Made by a program: the position numbers and the translations under genes
The notes under the pieces: generated by a model
Databases searched by the model: none
The model's input: the letters and a program-made list of their open reading frames with translations, nothing else
What the model was told of the DNA's origin: nothing
DNA from: Nostoc sp. RI_552
GTDB lineage: Bacteria; Cyanobacteriota; Cyanobacteriia; Cyanobacteriales; Nostocaceae
Direction: 5' to 3'
DNA length: 54,348 nucleotides
Assembly (NCBI GenBank): GCA_016124525.1
Contig: WGNO01000042.1
Location: 1-54,348, forward strand
Part shown: positions 17,854 to 28,144 of the stretch, piece by piece
How the letters are laid out: each line of letters begins with the position of its first letter
Numbering within the stretch: position 1 is the stretch's first letter

Positions 17854-18485
17854 TGACTTCTGCAACAGACGAACCATATAACTCAGCATTCCACTCTGAG
17901 GAAGCGGCAGAAACAGCCCTAAAGCAAGCACGCTGGTACGCAGTACAAGTAGCCTCAGGCTGTGAAAAACGCGTCAAGACAAACTTGGAGCAACGTATCC
18001 AAACCTTTGACGTAGCTGACAAAATTATTCAAGTAGAAATTCCTCACACGCCAGCAGTGAAAATCCGCAAAGATGGCAGTCGTCAGCACACAGAGGAAAA
18101 AGTCTTTCCCGGTTATGTGTTAGTACGAATGGTCATGGAAGATGATACCTGGCAAGTGGTGCGAAACACCTCCCACGTAATTAATTTTGTGGGAGCAGAG
18201 CAAAAACGCGGCGGCAGCAAAAGCCGTGGTCACGTAAAACCAGTGCCTTTAGGTCCATCAGAAGTAGAACGGATATTCAAACAGACTAGCGAACAGGAGC
18301 CAATTCTCAAAATTGACATGGCTGCTGGTGATAAGATAGTTGTACTTTCCGGTCCTTTTAAAGACTTTGAAGGCGAGGTCATTGAAGTCAGTCCAGAAAG
18401 AAGCAAATTAAAAGCTTTGCTCTCCATTTTTGGGCGAGACACACCAGTAGAATTAGAATTTAATCAGGTAGAAAAACAGAGCTAA
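17853..18485 (+). CDS. nusG: Transcription elongation/antitermination factor NusG
   Basis: Binds RNA polymerase and, in many bacteria, links it to ribosome or Rho. The N-terminal NGN domain begins [20 protein letters not shown] and includes [11 protein letters not shown]. The C-terminal KOW domain is [26 protein letters not shown] 17853 overlapping the secE stop gives 210 residues and a normal N-terminus; the upstream in-frame ATG at 17829 lies inside secE and is unlikely. rplK follows after 5 bases. Confidence 0.95.
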   Translation: MTSATDEPYNSAFHSEEAAETALKQARWYAVQVASGCEKRVKTNLEQRIQTFDVADKIIQVEIPHTPAVKIRKDGSRQHTEEKVFPGYVLVRMVMEDDTWQVVRNTSHVINFVGAEQKRGGSKSRGHVKPVPLGPSEVERIFKQTSEQEPILKIDMAAGDKIVVLSGPFKDFEGEVIEVSPERSKLKALLSIFGRDTPVELEFNQVEKQS

Positions 18486-18490
18486 CACAA

Positions 18491-18916
18491 ATGGCGAAGA
18501 AAGTAGTAGCGGTCATTAAACTGGCCCTGAATGCTGGAAAAGCCAACCCAGCACCACCAGTAGGCCCAGCATTGGGTCAACATGGTGTGAACATCATGAT
18601 GTTCTGCAAAGAGTACAACGCCAAAACGGCAGACCAAGCTGGAATGGTAGTACCTGTGGAAATTTCGGTGTTTGAAGACCGGAGTTTCACATTTGTACTC
18701 AAAACACCACCAGCATCAGTACTGATTCGCAAGGCAGCGAAAATAGAAAGAGGTTCTAATGAACCGAACAAAAAGAAAGTTGGCTCAATTACAAAAGCTC
18801 AACTCCAAGAAATTGCCCAAACCAAAATGCCCGATCTCAACGCCAATGATATAGAAGCCGCAATGAAAATTGTGGCAGGTACTGCCAAGAATATGGGCGT
18901 AACAGTTTTAGATTAG
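18491..18916 (+). CDS. rplK: 50S ribosomal protein L11
   Basis: Part of the GTPase-associated stalk base. The 141-residue product has the classic N-terminal [20 protein letters not shown], the [13 protein letters not shown] segment and the C-terminal rRNA-binding domain ([22 protein letters not shown]). Start ATG 18491, five bases after the nusG stop, indicates one transcript. Confidence 0.97.
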   Translation: MAKKVVAVIKLALNAGKANPAPPVGPALGQHGVNIMMFCKEYNAKTADQAGMVVPVEISVFEDRSFTFVLKTPPASVLIRKAAKIERGSNEPNKKKVGSITKAQLQEIAQTKMPDLNANDIEAAMKIVAGTAKNMGVTVLD

Positions 18917-18982
18917 TTAAAACTGGAAGTTCACCTGAATTAGTAAAACGCTAAACTCTTAGCACAGTGCACTAACTTTATC

Positions 18983-19012
18983 GGGGGAGAGATCCAGTCT
19001 CGTAATTACCCC
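18983..19012 (+). promoter_or_regulatory. Hairpin just before the rplA ribosome site, candidate L1 target
   Basis: GGGG(G) at 18983-18987 can pair with CCCC at 19009-19012, and inside it GAGA (18989-18992) pairs with TCTC (18998-19001), giving two helices with an asymmetric internal loop. AGGAG (19013-19017) and the rplA ATG (19023) follow at once. L1 is known in bacteria to repress its own mRNA through a stem with an asymmetric loop; this site fits in position and general shape. Confidence 0.4.
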
Positions 19013-19022
19013 AGGAGAAAAA

Positions 19023-19739
19023 ATGGGAAAAAAAATATCGCGCCGCTTGCAGGCGCTACTGGAAAAAGTAGAAGATAGGGAATATGTGCCCCTAGAAGCC
19101 TTAACCCTGCTCAAAGAAACAGCAACAGCCAAATTTGCTGAAGCAGCAGAAGCTCATATCCGACTAGGCATTGACCCGAAATACACAGACCAGCAACTGC
19201 GAACAACAGTAACACTCCCCAAAGGTACAGGACAAACCGTGCGTGTGGCAGTAATTACTAGAGGTGAAAAGGTCACTGAAGCCACCAACGCCGGTGCGGA
19301 TATAGTTGGATCTGAAGAGCTGATTAACGAAATTCAACAAGGTATGATGGATTTCGACAAGCTCATTGCTACCCCCGATGTCATGCCACAGGTGGCAAAG
19401 CTGGGTAAGTTACTAGGTCCCCGTGGTTTAATGCCATCACCCAAGGGTGGAACAGTGACATTTGACCTAGTAAGTGCGATCTCCGAGTTCAAAGCTGGTA
19501 AACTAGAATTCCGAGCTGATCGCACTGGTATTGTCCATGTTATGTTTGGTAAGGCAGACTTTGCGCCTGATGATTTGTTGGTAAACTTGAAGGCGTTGCA
19601 AGAAACAATTGATCGGAACCGTCCTTCGGGAGCCAAAGGTCGTTATTGGCGCACAATTTATGTAGCCTCCACCATGGGACCATCAATTAAAGTCGATATC
19701 AACGCTTTACGGGATTTAAAACTGACCGAAGTAGCTTAA
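19023..19739 (+). CDS. rplA: 50S ribosomal protein L1
   Basis: Forms the mobile L1 stalk at the ribosomal E site and is usually an autorepressor. The 238-residue length is normal. Landmarks: KEAHIRLG-like [41 protein letters not shown], and the signature [18 protein letters not shown]. Start ATG 19023 follows AGGAG with 5 bases spacing. The 106-bp gap after rplK contains the hairpin noted at 18983-19012. Confidence 0.97.
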   Translation: MGKKISRRLQALLEKVEDREYVPLEALTLLKETATAKFAEAAEAHIRLGIDPKYTDQQLRTTVTLPKGTGQTVRVAVITRGEKVTEATNAGADIVGSEELINEIQQGMMDFDKLIATPDVMPQVAKLGKLLGPRGLMPSPKGGTVTFDLVSAISEFKAGKLEFRADRTGIVHVMFGKADFAPDDLLVNLKALQETIDRNRPSGAKGRYWRTIYVASTMGPSIKVDINALRDLKLTEVA

Positions 19740-19820
19740 TTGGTAACAGAGACTAAAGACATCATCCATTTCTTAAGCTCAGTACCTACTGCACTCCCGC
19801 CGCAAAACTAAATAAGCAAA

Positions 19821-19900
19821 GCCGGAGACAGCAGGAGCCATTGGCTCAAATATCCTGCCGAGGTTAAAGCTCAATTTACCTGAAACGCCACTCATTAAGG
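19821..19900 (+). ncRNA. L10 leader-like autoregulatory RNA
   Basis: GCAGGA (19831-19836) pairs with TCCTGC (19853-19858) around GCCATTGGCTCAAATA, with the following CGAGG after the closing strand. A stem with an internal bend just upstream of rplJ is the expected L10(L12)4 binding site of bacterial L10 leaders. Downstream GCCACTCATTAAGG may form the second arm. Position between rplA and rplJ is the classic one. I have not aligned it to a covariance model. Confidence 0.5.
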
Positions 19901-19934
19901 TGTCATTAATCAGGTGCTCTGAGTTTTTCTATCC

Positions 19935-19966
19935 AACCCCGGCTGATATAGCTGGGGTTAATTGTT
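19935..19966 (+). terminator. Attenuator/terminator hairpin before rplJ
   Basis: AACCCCGGCT (19935-19944) pairs with AGCTGGGGTT (19950-19959) over ten bases with one G-U, followed by AATTGTTTT. It could end part of the rplA transcript or act as an attenuator coupled to the L10 leader just upstream. Confidence 0.65.
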
Positions 19967-20288
19967 TTCACTGGCTCATGGTAAAACCCTCTCAGGTAAT
20001 TTATCTGTGTTCCTATGTGTTCATCTCTAGTTCATTGACTCCAAAGAACGAACCACAAAACACACAAAAGACACAAAGCCAAATACAAAAAAATTCAGCG
20101 CATCCTCATAAGAAAATTGCATGAGCATTTTTGAATTGGTTGCTCCTGAATTGACACCTGTAAACAAAAATCCAGCAACAGCTTGAATTAACGCCGCAAG
20201 TAAAACGGAATTTACTCTTAATCAGTAGATTTAACAAAGTTTTACTTAATGGAAAATAATGATTTTGCCCTTGGAGGTGAAACTAAGC

Positions 20289-20846
20289 ATGGGTAGAACA
20301 CTAGAAAACAAAAAAGAGATTGTAGCCGATCTCAAAGAAACTCTGAGTAAGTCAAGTTTGACACTGGTGATTGATTATCAGGGGTTAACAGTTGCTCAAA
20401 TTACCGACTTACGTAGGCGTCTGCGTCCCACTGGTACTGTTTGTAAGGTAACTAAAAATACCTTTATGGGCATCGCTATTCAAGGGGACAAAAACTGGGA
20501 ACCACTTTCGGAATTGCTCAAAGGTTCTTCCGCGTTTTTGCTAGTTCAAGAAGATTTTTCATCTGCAATTAAGGCTTATCAAGACTTTCAGAAAGCCACC
20601 AAGAAGACAGAACTTCGCGGCGGCGTTATGGAAGGTCGCCTGCTGAAGGAACCTGATGTCAAGGCTCTAGGAGACTTGCCAACTAAAGACCAACTCATGG
20701 CGCAAATTGCAGGAGCTATCAACGCCTTAGCTACCAAAGTAGCTGTTGGTATCAACGAAGTTCCCAGCTCTTTGGCTCGTGCTTTGCAAGCTGTGGCTGA
20801 GAAAGACAAAGACCAAGATGCAAGCACCGAAAGTGCGGCTGAATAA
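20289..20846 (+). CDS. rplJ: 50S ribosomal protein L10
   Basis: Anchors L7/L12 dimers to the ribosome. I choose ATG 20289 because GGAGGTGA lies 8 bases before it and the product then begins [19 protein letters not shown], as expected; ATG 20259 would put the ribosome site inside the gene. The 185-residue chain has [32 protein letters not shown] and an alanine-rich C-terminal helix that binds L12. rplL follows after 101 bp. Confidence 0.96.
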   Translation: MGRTLENKKEIVADLKETLSKSSLTLVIDYQGLTVAQITDLRRRLRPTGTVCKVTKNTFMGIAIQGDKNWEPLSELLKGSSAFLLVQEDFSSAIKAYQDFQKATKKTELRGGVMEGRLLKEPDVKALGDLPTKDQLMAQIAGAINALATKVAVGINEVPSSLARALQAVAEKDKDQDASTESAAE

Positions 20847-20947
20847 AATTCACGAAATTACCCCCAAGTTTATCTGCTGCAATTTACCCTTAATTGGAAC
20901 TTTGGGTCAGCAAAAACAAAATTTACAAGATTACAGGAGTTATATCA

Positions 20948-21343
20948 ATGTCTGCTGCAACTGATCAAATTCTCGAACAATTGAAAACTCTCTCTTTGCT
21001 GGAAGCAGCTGAGTTAGTTAAGCAAATTGAAGAAGCCTTCGGCGTAAGTGCTGCTGCACCTGCTGGTGGGATGATGATGATGGCTCCCGGTGCTGGTGCA
21101 GCAGCTGCAGCTGAACCAGTAGAAGAAAAAACCGAGTTTGATGTGATCCTAGATTCCGTTCCAGCTGACAAGAAGATCGCTGTACTGAAGATTGTCCGTG
21201 AATTAACTGGTTTAGGTCTCAAAGAAGCAAAAGACCTGGTGGAAGCTGCTCCGAAACCTGTCAAAGAAGGTATTCCCAAGGAAGCTGCCGAAGATCTTAA
21301 AAAGCGCATCGAAGAGGCTGGTGGTAAAGTAACTGTTAAGTAA
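20948..21343 (+). CDS. rplL: 50S ribosomal protein L7/L12
   Basis: Stalk protein that recruits translation factors. Start ATG 20948 (AGGAG 8-9 bases upstream) gives 131 residues beginning [20 protein letters not shown], the dimerisation domain. A flexible Ala/Gly/Met hinge ([21 protein letters not shown]) follows, then the C-terminal domain [20 protein letters not shown] and [21 protein letters not shown]. The upstream in-frame ATG at 20894 adds an unrelated tail and is rejected. It is the last gene of the cluster. Confidence 0.97.
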   Translation: MSAATDQILEQLKTLSLLEAAELVKQIEEAFGVSAAAPAGGMMMMAPGAGAAAAAEPVEEKTEFDVILDSVPADKKIAVLKIVRELTGLGLKEAKDLVEAAPKPVKEGIPKEAAEDLKKRIEEAGGKVTVK

Positions 21344-21392
21344 TCAACAACTTAGCACCCACCAACTTTGAGTTTAGGGAATTTCAGAAAAG

Positions 21393-21415
21393 GCCTGCTT
21401 GTGCAGGCTTTTTTT
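21393..21415 (+). terminator. Intrinsic terminator after rplL
   Basis: GCCTGC-TTGT-GCAGGC (21393-21408) followed by seven Ts (21409-21415). The T-run overlaps the stop codon of the convergent kinase gene. On the minus strand the same stem is followed by CTTTTCTG, so it may work weakly both ways. Confidence 0.9.
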
Positions 21416-23144
21416 AATGCAAATCCCCATCCCACACACCAATGTAAATCCGATCCTGGGCATTGCGTTCAATTACACCTTTTAATTTCCCCACATTAAA
21501 AGAGTATCGCTTAGTTTCGCGATCGCTTACTTTTTGCAGCCCTTGCTTGATCTCACTATTAGCATTACCACCAAGCATCCCCTGTAACGTGTTTTGTATT
21601 ATTTGTGGTTGTACAGATGGCGCAAAGGATACTTCAGTTTGGCGCAATACTCCGGTGTTTTGGTCAAATAAATAACCAAGGTCAACATTATTTTCTAAAC
21701 GATAAAGAAAAGCACGAGTATTCCATAATCCTTTAGAAGTTCTACTAGGCTTTCCCAAAGCTGCTTTGACCGTATCTTGAGAAGTTCCGGTAGGAAATGC
21801 CGGCACACTAAAAGCTTTGGTTTCGCTGGGAGCAATTTGTTGATTTGATTGTTCTGGTGGTTCTGGTGGTTCTGGTGGTTCTGGTGGTTCTGGTGGTTCT
21901 GTTGGTTCTGGTGGTTTTGGTGGTTCTGGTGGGAATGTCCGAGTTACTTGTGGCCCTTGTTCTACAGGTACTGCTGCATCTAAACCGGGTTCTACAGCAA
22001 CAGGCTTAGTGATACCTACTGAAGCGGAAGTTGTGGGACTAGGAGTGGGTTCAATCTTATTAGAATCGGAAAATGGTGTGGATTTTGATAACGTGCTTAG
22101 AGATTCTTGAGACTGTGGTTGACGAGTCAAGCCAGAAATCACTACGCCTCCAACTAAGCCACCTAAAACTAAACTGCCAATAATTAAAGCAGGGGTTCTT
22201 TGCGATTTCCTACTAGGAATCGTGGGCGGAGAAATTACTGCTTGGGTTTGGTGATTTGATGCAATACTACCAGGACTAAAGCTAACTGTGGGCTTAGTAA
22301 TTGAATCTGAACTAATATCAGGAGCAGGTTTTAAACCATACAGCATTTTACCAGCAGTAGTATAGCGCTGGCTCACTTGAGGTTGAATTGCCTGATTAAT
22401 TACCTTTGCTAAATGCGGTGACACATCTGGGGCTAAATCTTGCCAGAGAATTTTCCCCGTTTGCGGGTTTGTCTGTAATTCTGGTGGATGTTTACCTGTT
22501 AGTAAGTAGACCGCAGTCAAACCCAAGCTGTAGATGTCAGTAGCATAAACAGGCCTTCCCATAGCCTGTTCTATCGGCATATATCCAGGTGTACCAATCA
22601 CAAGCGATCGCGTACCATGAGGAGAAGAACCAACCACTGAACGTATAGTCTCCTTGACCGCGCCGAAATCAATCAAAAACGCCTTATTATCACTTGACCG
22701 GACAATAATATTATCTGGTTTGATATCCCGATGAATAATACCCTTGCCATGGACATAATCCAAAACAGATAACAAACTGACAACAATCTCCCGAACAGTA
22801 GCTTCACTCTGAGAGCCTTTGGCTTCGACAATATTTGTCAAAGTTTGCCCTTGAATCCATTCTTGAACCAGGTAAAACAGTCCATTCTCCGAAAAGTAAG
22901 CATATAACGTCGGGATTTGGTCACTACTTTCACCCAGATACTCCAAAGTTGCAGCTTCCCTTTCAAAGCGCTGTTGAATCATTTGGTAAGTTTTTGGATC
23001 ATTGACTATGGGTTTGAGTTGCTTGATCACACAGCGACGGCGAGAAGGCATATGGGTATCTTCTGCCAGAAATGTTTCCCCAAATCCACCTGCACCCAGT
23101 ACCTCAACTACTTGATAGCGATTGTTCAGAAGCGTTTTTGTCAT
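21414..23144 (-). CDS. Serine/threonine protein kinase, membrane-anchored
   Basis: A Hanks-type kinase of 576 residues. The catalytic domain (about 9-275) has the glycine loop LGAGGFGETFLAED (16-29), Lys41 in VIKQLKP, HRDIKPDN (138-145) and DFG (159-161), so it should be active. Then come a linker, one transmembrane segment TPALIIGSLVLGGLVGGVVISG (about 318-340), a long Ser/Pro/Thr-rich region with a PPEPPEP repeat near 410-430, and a C-terminal domain (about 445-576, FPTGTSQDTVKAALGKP...) of the type seen in cyanobacterial kinases, probably outside the cytoplasm. The signal sensed is unknown. It converges on rplL. Confidence 0.92.
   Translation of the reverse strand: MTKTLLNNRYQVVEVLGAGGFGETFLAEDTHMPSRRRCVIKQLKPIVNDPKTYQMIQQRFEREAATLEYLGESSDQIPTLYAYFSENGLFYLVQEWIQGQTLTNIVEAKGSQSEATVREIVVSLLSVLDYVHGKGIIHRDIKPDNIIVRSSDNKAFLIDFGAVKETIRSVVGSSPHGTRSLVIGTPGYMPIEQAMGRPVYATDIYSLGLTAVYLLTGKHPPELQTNPQTGKILWQDLAPDVSPHLAKVINQAIQPQVSQRYTTAGKMLYGLKPAPDISSDSITKPTVSFSPGSIASNHQTQAVISPPTIPSRKSQRTPALIIGSLVLGGLVGGVVISGLTRQPQSQESLSTLSKSTPFSDSNKIEPTPSPTTSASVGITKPVAVEPGLDAAVPVEQGPQVTRTFPPEPPKPPEPTEPPEPPEPPEPPEPPEQSNQQIAPSETKAFSVPAFPTGTSQDTVKAALGKPSRTSKGLWNTRAFLYRLENNVDLGYLFDQNTGVLRQTEVSFAPSVQPQIIQNTLQGMLGGNANSEIKQGLQKVSDRETKRYSFNVGKLKGVIERNAQDRIYIGVWDGDLH
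21851..21932. repeat. 9-bp tandem repeat inside the kinase gene
   Basis: About nine units of GGTTCTGGT, with one G-to-T and one C-to-T variant, encoding on the minus strand the Pro-Pro-Glu linker of the kinase. Near-perfect unit identity suggests recent slippage and possible length variation between strains. Confidence 0.85.
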
Positions 23145-23368
23145 GAAAATTTACAAGCGATCGCCTTATAAGAAAATCGAGGGAGCCAAAACCACCGAGA
23201 TAAGGTATCGGAGCGTGGCGAAGATATTCCATTATACTTTAGGCAGGATGTAGGGGAGGGCAAAGCTTTTTTAGGAGCAGTCCATCAGGTAGTATCATGA
23301 TGTCTTTGTTCTTCAATATATTTTTTAACGGTCTCACCCTTTCCCAGCTTAACAATTAGCAAACAGCC

Positions 23369-23914
23369 TCACTTTAAATCCAATAATCCTTCCTCCTTCA
23401 ACTTAGGATTAAACCGCAACTGTTCTTTCAACCCCCTTCTTTCCAAAACAACTAAAATTTCTGCTTCCACTCGCCGGGCTACACTTTTAATGATTTTAAC
23501 TTGAGCAAATTCATCATTAGCTGAATTACCATAATTCTCTTCTTCTTCAGGAGTCATTAATCCTCGGACATTAATAGGTTGTGTCCACCTTTCCTGATTA
23601 TCTGCATTTCCTGAAGGAACAGTACCATTTTCAGCAATCCAAACATTTTCAATATTTTCTAAAATTGTGCGGCTAGGGCGCGAGATAGTTTGAGCTTTCA
23701 CCCAAAAACATTCATGAGGCTGACGGATCAAATGCTGCTTCAGACTCAGATAAACATCCCGGGAATATCCCACAAATTGGAGCACTTGACCTTGGTCAAA
23801 AATAGCGTATACTCCTATTTTTCCAGCAAATACTTCAGGTATGCGACCTTGGTCATCAATGTAAGGAAAATACTCCAAATTTGCCAAAGAAGCAACATTA
23901 ACTTCAGTACTCAT
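23369..23914 (-). CDS. GIY-YIG nuclease-like protein
   Basis: A 181-residue protein with an N-terminal GIY-YIG-type core: KIGVYAIFD (GVY at 34-36), 10 residues, then QFVGYSRDV (FVG at 47-49, Arg53). A possible catalytic Glu lies later (SRTILENIENVW or VEAEILV). Such domains cut DNA in UvrC and homing endonucleases; stand-alone cyanobacterial versions are mostly uncharacterised. The C-terminal 80 residues (LMTPEEEENYG...) do not match any domain I know. It is downstream of the kinase's divergent flank and beyond the rpoC2 terminator, so it is probably its own unit. Confidence 0.75.
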   Translation of the reverse strand: MSTEVNVASLANLEYFPYIDDQGRIPEVFAGKIGVYAIFDQGQVLQFVGYSRDVYLSLKQHLIRQPHECFWVKAQTISRPSRTILENIENVWIAENGTVPSGNADNQERWTQPINVRGLMTPEEEENYGNSANDEFAQVKIIKSVARRVEAEILVVLERRGLKEQLRFNPKLKEEGLLDLK

Positions 23915-23973
23915 ATATCAAACCTAAAAATCCCTAACAACTAGGATATAAAATTCAGCTTTATAAATTAAAA

Positions 23974-23999
23974 AGGCAAAAGAAAATATTCTTCTGCCT
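23974..23999 (-). terminator. Intrinsic terminator of the rpoBC operon
   Basis: On the minus strand AGGCAGAAGAA pairs with TTCTTTTGCCT over 11 bases (one G-U) around TATT, followed by TTTTAATTT. It lies 53 bases after the rpoC2 stop. Confidence 0.9.
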
Positions 24000-24051
24000 C
24001 TCACTCATGAAAAAATAGCCTTAACAGCTAATCATCAATAGCCACGCTGTA

Positions 24052-27000
24052 TTAACTTTCAAAATCATCCTCATCTTCATCCTCGTAATCATCCTCATCT
24101 TCATCCACAAGGTCAATGACTTCATCAGCAATTAACTCATCCTCGTCATCCAAAACGCTTCTTTCAGTGCGGCGGTTAGTAAAACCAGAATCCACCATTC
24201 CAGAAGCATCTAGATTGTAGGCGCGGGCTGTACGGTCATCGAGCACCATGTCCAAAGGATCATCAACTTCATCCAACACACTATTAGATTCTAAACCAGT
24301 ATATTCATCCAGCACCGTTTCTTCATAAGTGTTGTAGCCAGTACCAGCCGGAATCAATCTACCGATAATCACGTTTTCCTTTAACCCACGCAGCCAGTCA
24401 GATTTACCTTCAATGGCAGCTTCCGTCAGCACCCTGGTTGTTTCTTGGAAAGATGCTGCAGAAATAAAGCTATCTGTGTTCAAAGATGCCTTAGTGATCC
24501 CTAACAATACAGGGGTGTATTGCGCTCTAGCCCCGCCAGTAATTGCCATAGCCTCGTTGACTTGTTCCACTTGGCGCAGTTCCACCAATTCCCCAGGAAG
24601 CATAGTAGTGTCCCCACCATCATCAATTCTGACCTTATTAGTCATTTGACGGACAATAACTTCAATGTGCTTGTCGGCAATATCAATTCCTTGGGACTGA
24701 TAAACCATCTGCACTTCATTCACCAGAAAAGTTTGTACTTTTTGCAAAGCATGACTAGCACAAGCATAAACTCCTTCTTCAGAGCCAAGGCTAAAGAACA
24801 CTTCCAAAATTTCATGGGGGTTGGATGGTCCATCACTCAACGGTTCCCCGGCTGAAACCATAGAGCCATCAGGGAAGACTAAATTTTGTCCCGGACCCAA
24901 AGTATATTCCGTGACCACACCGTTAGATTCTATGATCTTGGCACCAATAGCTTCATCACCATCGCCATAAACCACTTTGAGTTCACCAGATCGACGGGTT
25001 AATATACAAGCTTCCTTGGGTTTGCGGGCTTCCAGTAATTCTTCAATGCGAGGCAAACCTTGGATAATATCTCCGGTTTTAGCCCGTTCAAATACCAACA
25101 GCACTAAGTTATCACCCCGTTGCACCAAATCGCCGTCTTCGATTTGCAACACAGCACCAGGGCTGACTCGATAGGGACGACCAACGCGGATGTGAACAGA
25201 ATACTCACCACTCGTTAAAGCCGATTCTCCCGGCTGGGGTTGTGCAGGGGTGTTTTCTACCACATCCAATACTTGCCCAGAATCCAAAGCGTAGATACCG
25301 GGAGCTATTTCGTCACCTTCTACCAACAAGTCACCTTTTTTGACCGTGGGTTTGACTTTAGTAGTCATGGCAAATTGGTCGTTGTTACGTAATACTAAGC
25401 AGCGCCGTACCGCTTCAGTATCTTTGCGGACACCCCGGACAATACCACCTTCTTTACCTAAGATTTGTGTCCGAGCTACCACAGCCCCAGGAGGAATGCT
25501 TTGTCCATCTTCCACTTCCAAGCTAGTTTGAGTACTACCTTGGGTAGCATCGGCGGCAATGTCTCGGCGAATAACCAAAGATTCTAAGATAACGAGTTGC
25601 AGCCGTTGAATGTCGAGATTTTCAGCATCTTGGACTAATTCAATGTCTGCTGCTAGAGGAGATGCTGTGTGGTCTTGTTCCCCATCTTGTTCAATTTCCA
25701 ATACTAACTGTGTTCGTAACAGTTCTACACCTTCAACAGACTTCACTCGTTCCGAATCTTTATAAGGCAATCTTTGTACTGCCCGCATTTGAATGGAACG
25801 TCCGGTTTGTTGGCTAATAGATGTAGTGGATGGTACATCAGGATGACTGGAGACAGGAAATTCGACCACGGGACGGCTCAATAAAGCGGGGCCTTCTGGG
25901 GACTCTACATATTGGATATACCGTAACTCAGTGGCCACGGTGCCGAAAAATTCTTCTCCCGGTTGGACAAAGGTGTTATCTCGTCCCATGACAGCTTCGG
26001 GGTCATCCACCATCAGCACCTCGCCGGGTTTGACAACGACTTCACGGAGGATATCATTTTTCTGGGTGACTTCGATAACGCCACTGTTTTGACAAAAAAT
26101 ATCTTTAACTACTTCAGTGCCGGCTTCCACAAATTGTCCGTCTTCCACCAACAATAAAGAGATATCTTTATTAACTTCGTGGGTTTCTTCTGGTATCCAC
26201 AATAACGTCCCACCTTGGACGATTTCATAACCGAGTTTGGCTTTGCCTTTTTTCTGCACTTCCACACCGCCAAATTTGAGCAAACCGCCGGTGTTGGTGC
26301 GGTAGCGTTCGTCAATTAATTCGGCGACTACTTGACCGTTTTGAACCTTAGTCCCTGGGGTAGCACGGAGGTTAAATACTTGGTTATTACCAGTGGTAAT
26401 TAAGTAGTGGTTGCGTCCTTGGGAACTTTCTACAGTCACCGTGGCTTGGTCCAAAACCACAGAGGCAGTGATAATTTCAATTTCTCTAGTACTTTTACCA
26501 GGGATAGTTTCTGGTAAACGGACTACACCACCATGAACCGTGGTTAATTTGGTTTCCGCCAATACTCCGTTGGTAGCGATTTTGTCACCATTTTTGACCA
26601 TTAATTCAGCACCAGGGGGCAAGTTATACACTTCCCCGGATAGTACCCAAATCAAACCACCTCTGGCAGCTGTGGTGGTAGTGTTACCTTGACGGTCTGT
26701 TTTTTGTTCCGGGACTACCTCAGCAAACAAGACTTCGCCGGCCAAGTCCGAGGCTACATCTTTGACTGCTTTTTCGGTGTTAGCACGAGTTGTGCGCCCA
26801 CCGAGGGCAACTTCTGCCAGCAATTGACCGACTTTGACCTGCGCTCCGTCTTGGAGGTATAAAGTGGAACCCTGAGTGACATGAATTTCTTGTGGTGTGG
26901 TGCTTTTAGCTCCATCTGTTTTCGGCTCCAACAGCATCACACCGTTGGCTTCTACATAAAGAGCATCTTCACCGTGACGGGTGCGATAAGGTCGAGTCCG

Positions 27001-28104
27001 TAGTTTGCGGGGTAAGCGAATAGTACCTTCGGTTTTAGAACGCACTTGCTGGGCTACTTCCCCAGTAAATACACCACCTGTGTGGAAGGTACGCATAGTC
27101 AACTGTGTACCAGGTTCACCGATACTCTGGGCAGCTATGATGCCCACAGCTTCTCCCAAGTCTACCATCTTGGCATGGGCTAAACTCCAGCCATAGCAAT
27201 GTTGACACACAGAACGAGCAGCTTCGCAAGTCAAGGGGGAACGAGCCATGACTTCAGTAATGCCAGCTTTTTGAATTTCCGTGGCTAATTCATCGGAAAC
27301 AGGAGTGTTGCGTGGGGCAATAACTTTGCCGGTGGTGGGATGTACTACATCTTCAGCAATTACTCGTCCCAGTAAGCGTTGCGCCAAGGAAATTAAAACT
27401 TTATTGCCTTCGGTCATTGCCCGTACGGGAATACCCCTGGTAGTGCCGCAATCAATTTCGCGGATAATCACATCTTGGGAGACATCCACTAAACGGCGGG
27501 TAAGATAACCAGAATCGGCGGTGCGTAAGGCGGTATCTACTAATCCTTTGCGGGCACCGTAAGAAGAAATAATATATTCTGTTACCGTTAATCCCTCGCG
27601 GAAGTTGGTTTTAATGGGTAAGTCGATAATTTCTCCTTGGGGGTCTGCCATGAGTCCCCGCATTCCCACCAACTGCCGCACTTGGGAAATATTACCCCGT
27701 GCTCCAGAAAACGCCATCATGTAAACCGAGTTAAGGGGGTCAGTTTTTTTAAAGTGAACTACTACTTCGTCTTTAAGAGCTTCACTGGTACCATTCCAGG
27801 TGTCGATTACTTTTTGAAAGCGTTCTACTTCTGTGATTTCACCGCGTTGGTAACGAGTTTCTGTGGCAAGAATTTCCGCTTCGGCTGCGTCCAAAAGAGA
27901 TCTTTTACTGGGAGGAATCATCAAATCATCTACACTGATGGAAACCCCCGCTTTGGTAGCGTAGCGAAATCCCAAATCTTTTAATTTATCTGCCATGACA
28001 GCAGTGCGCGCTGTACCATAATGAGTGAACGCCCAAGAAATTAATTTTCTCAGCTGACCTTTGTCAACGACACGATTGCGAAAAACAGCTTTTTCTTTAG
28101 TCAT
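24052..28104 (-). CDS. rpoC2: DNA-directed RNA polymerase subunit beta-prime (C-terminal part, RpoC2)
   Basis: The cyanobacterial and chloroplast beta-prime subunit is split; this is the larger C-terminal piece, 1350 residues. The N-terminal part contains the bridge-helix/trigger-loop region ([62 protein letters not shown]) and a zinc site C...CQHC ([15 protein letters not shown]). The middle holds the long cyanobacterial insertion of sandwich-hybrid motifs (residues about 330-960). The C-terminal conserved part includes [19 protein letters not shown]. The last 30 residues are strongly acidic ([17 protein letters not shown]). ATG 28104 lies 40 bp after rpoC1. Confidence 0.98.
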   Translation of the reverse strand: MTKEKAVFRNRVVDKGQLRKLISWAFTHYGTARTAVMADKLKDLGFRYATKAGVSISVDDLMIPPSKRSLLDAAEAEILATETRYQRGEITEVERFQKVIDTWNGTSEALKDEVVVHFKKTDPLNSVYMMAFSGARGNISQVRQLVGMRGLMADPQGEIIDLPIKTNFREGLTVTEYIISSYGARKGLVDTALRTADSGYLTRRLVDVSQDVIIREIDCGTTRGIPVRAMTEGNKVLISLAQRLLGRVIAEDVVHPTTGKVIAPRNTPVSDELATEIQKAGITEVMARSPLTCEAARSVCQHCYGWSLAHAKMVDLGEAVGIIAAQSIGEPGTQLTMRTFHTGGVFTGEVAQQVRSKTEGTIRLPRKLRTRPYRTRHGEDALYVEANGVMLLEPKTDGAKSTTPQEIHVTQGSTLYLQDGAQVKVGQLLAEVALGGRTTRANTEKAVKDVASDLAGEVLFAEVVPEQKTDRQGNTTTTAARGGLIWVLSGEVYNLPPGAELMVKNGDKIATNGVLAETKLTTVHGGVVRLPETIPGKSTREIEIITASVVLDQATVTVESSQGRNHYLITTGNNQVFNLRATPGTKVQNGQVVAELIDERYRTNTGGLLKFGGVEVQKKGKAKLGYEIVQGGTLLWIPEETHEVNKDISLLLVEDGQFVEAGTEVVKDIFCQNSGVIEVTQKNDILREVVVKPGEVLMVDDPEAVMGRDNTFVQPGEEFFGTVATELRYIQYVESPEGPALLSRPVVEFPVSSHPDVPSTTSISQQTGRSIQMRAVQRLPYKDSERVKSVEGVELLRTQLVLEIEQDGEQDHTASPLAADIELVQDAENLDIQRLQLVILESLVIRRDIAADATQGSTQTSLEVEDGQSIPPGAVVARTQILGKEGGIVRGVRKDTEAVRRCLVLRNNDQFAMTTKVKPTVKKGDLLVEGDEIAPGIYALDSGQVLDVVENTPAQPQPGESALTSGEYSVHIRVGRPYRVSPGAVLQIEDGDLVQRGDNLVLLVFERAKTGDIIQGLPRIEELLEARKPKEACILTRRSGELKVVYGDGDEAIGAKIIESNGVVTEYTLGPGQNLVFPDGSMVSAGEPLSDGPSNPHEILEVFFSLGSEEGVYACASHALQKVQTFLVNEVQMVYQSQGIDIADKHIEVIVRQMTNKVRIDDGGDTTMLPGELVELRQVEQVNEAMAITGGARAQYTPVLLGITKASLNTDSFISAASFQETTRVLTEAAIEGKSDWLRGLKENVIIGRLIPAGTGYNTYEETVLDEYTGLESNSVLDEVDDPLDMVLDDRTARAYNLDASGMVDSGFTNRRTERSVLDDEDELIADEVIDLVDEDEDDYEDEDEDDFES

Positions 28105-28144
28105 TAGTTCTTAGTCCTTAGTCCTTAATCAAGGTAATTCGCAA

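Larger units (their letters stand above)
19740..20288. other. rplA-rplJ leader region
   Basis: A 549-bp spacer with no gene. It holds the L10-leader-like element (19821-19900), the attenuator hairpin (19935-19959), then about 300 bases of AT-rich DNA in which I see nothing definite before the rplJ ribosome site. Confidence 0.55.

Noticed and set aside
19900..20124. Frame in the rplA-rplJ leader
   Set aside because: It covers the attenuator hairpin and has no coding character.
22917..23171. Plus-strand frame over the kinase start
   Set aside because: Antisense shadow of a well-supported kinase domain.
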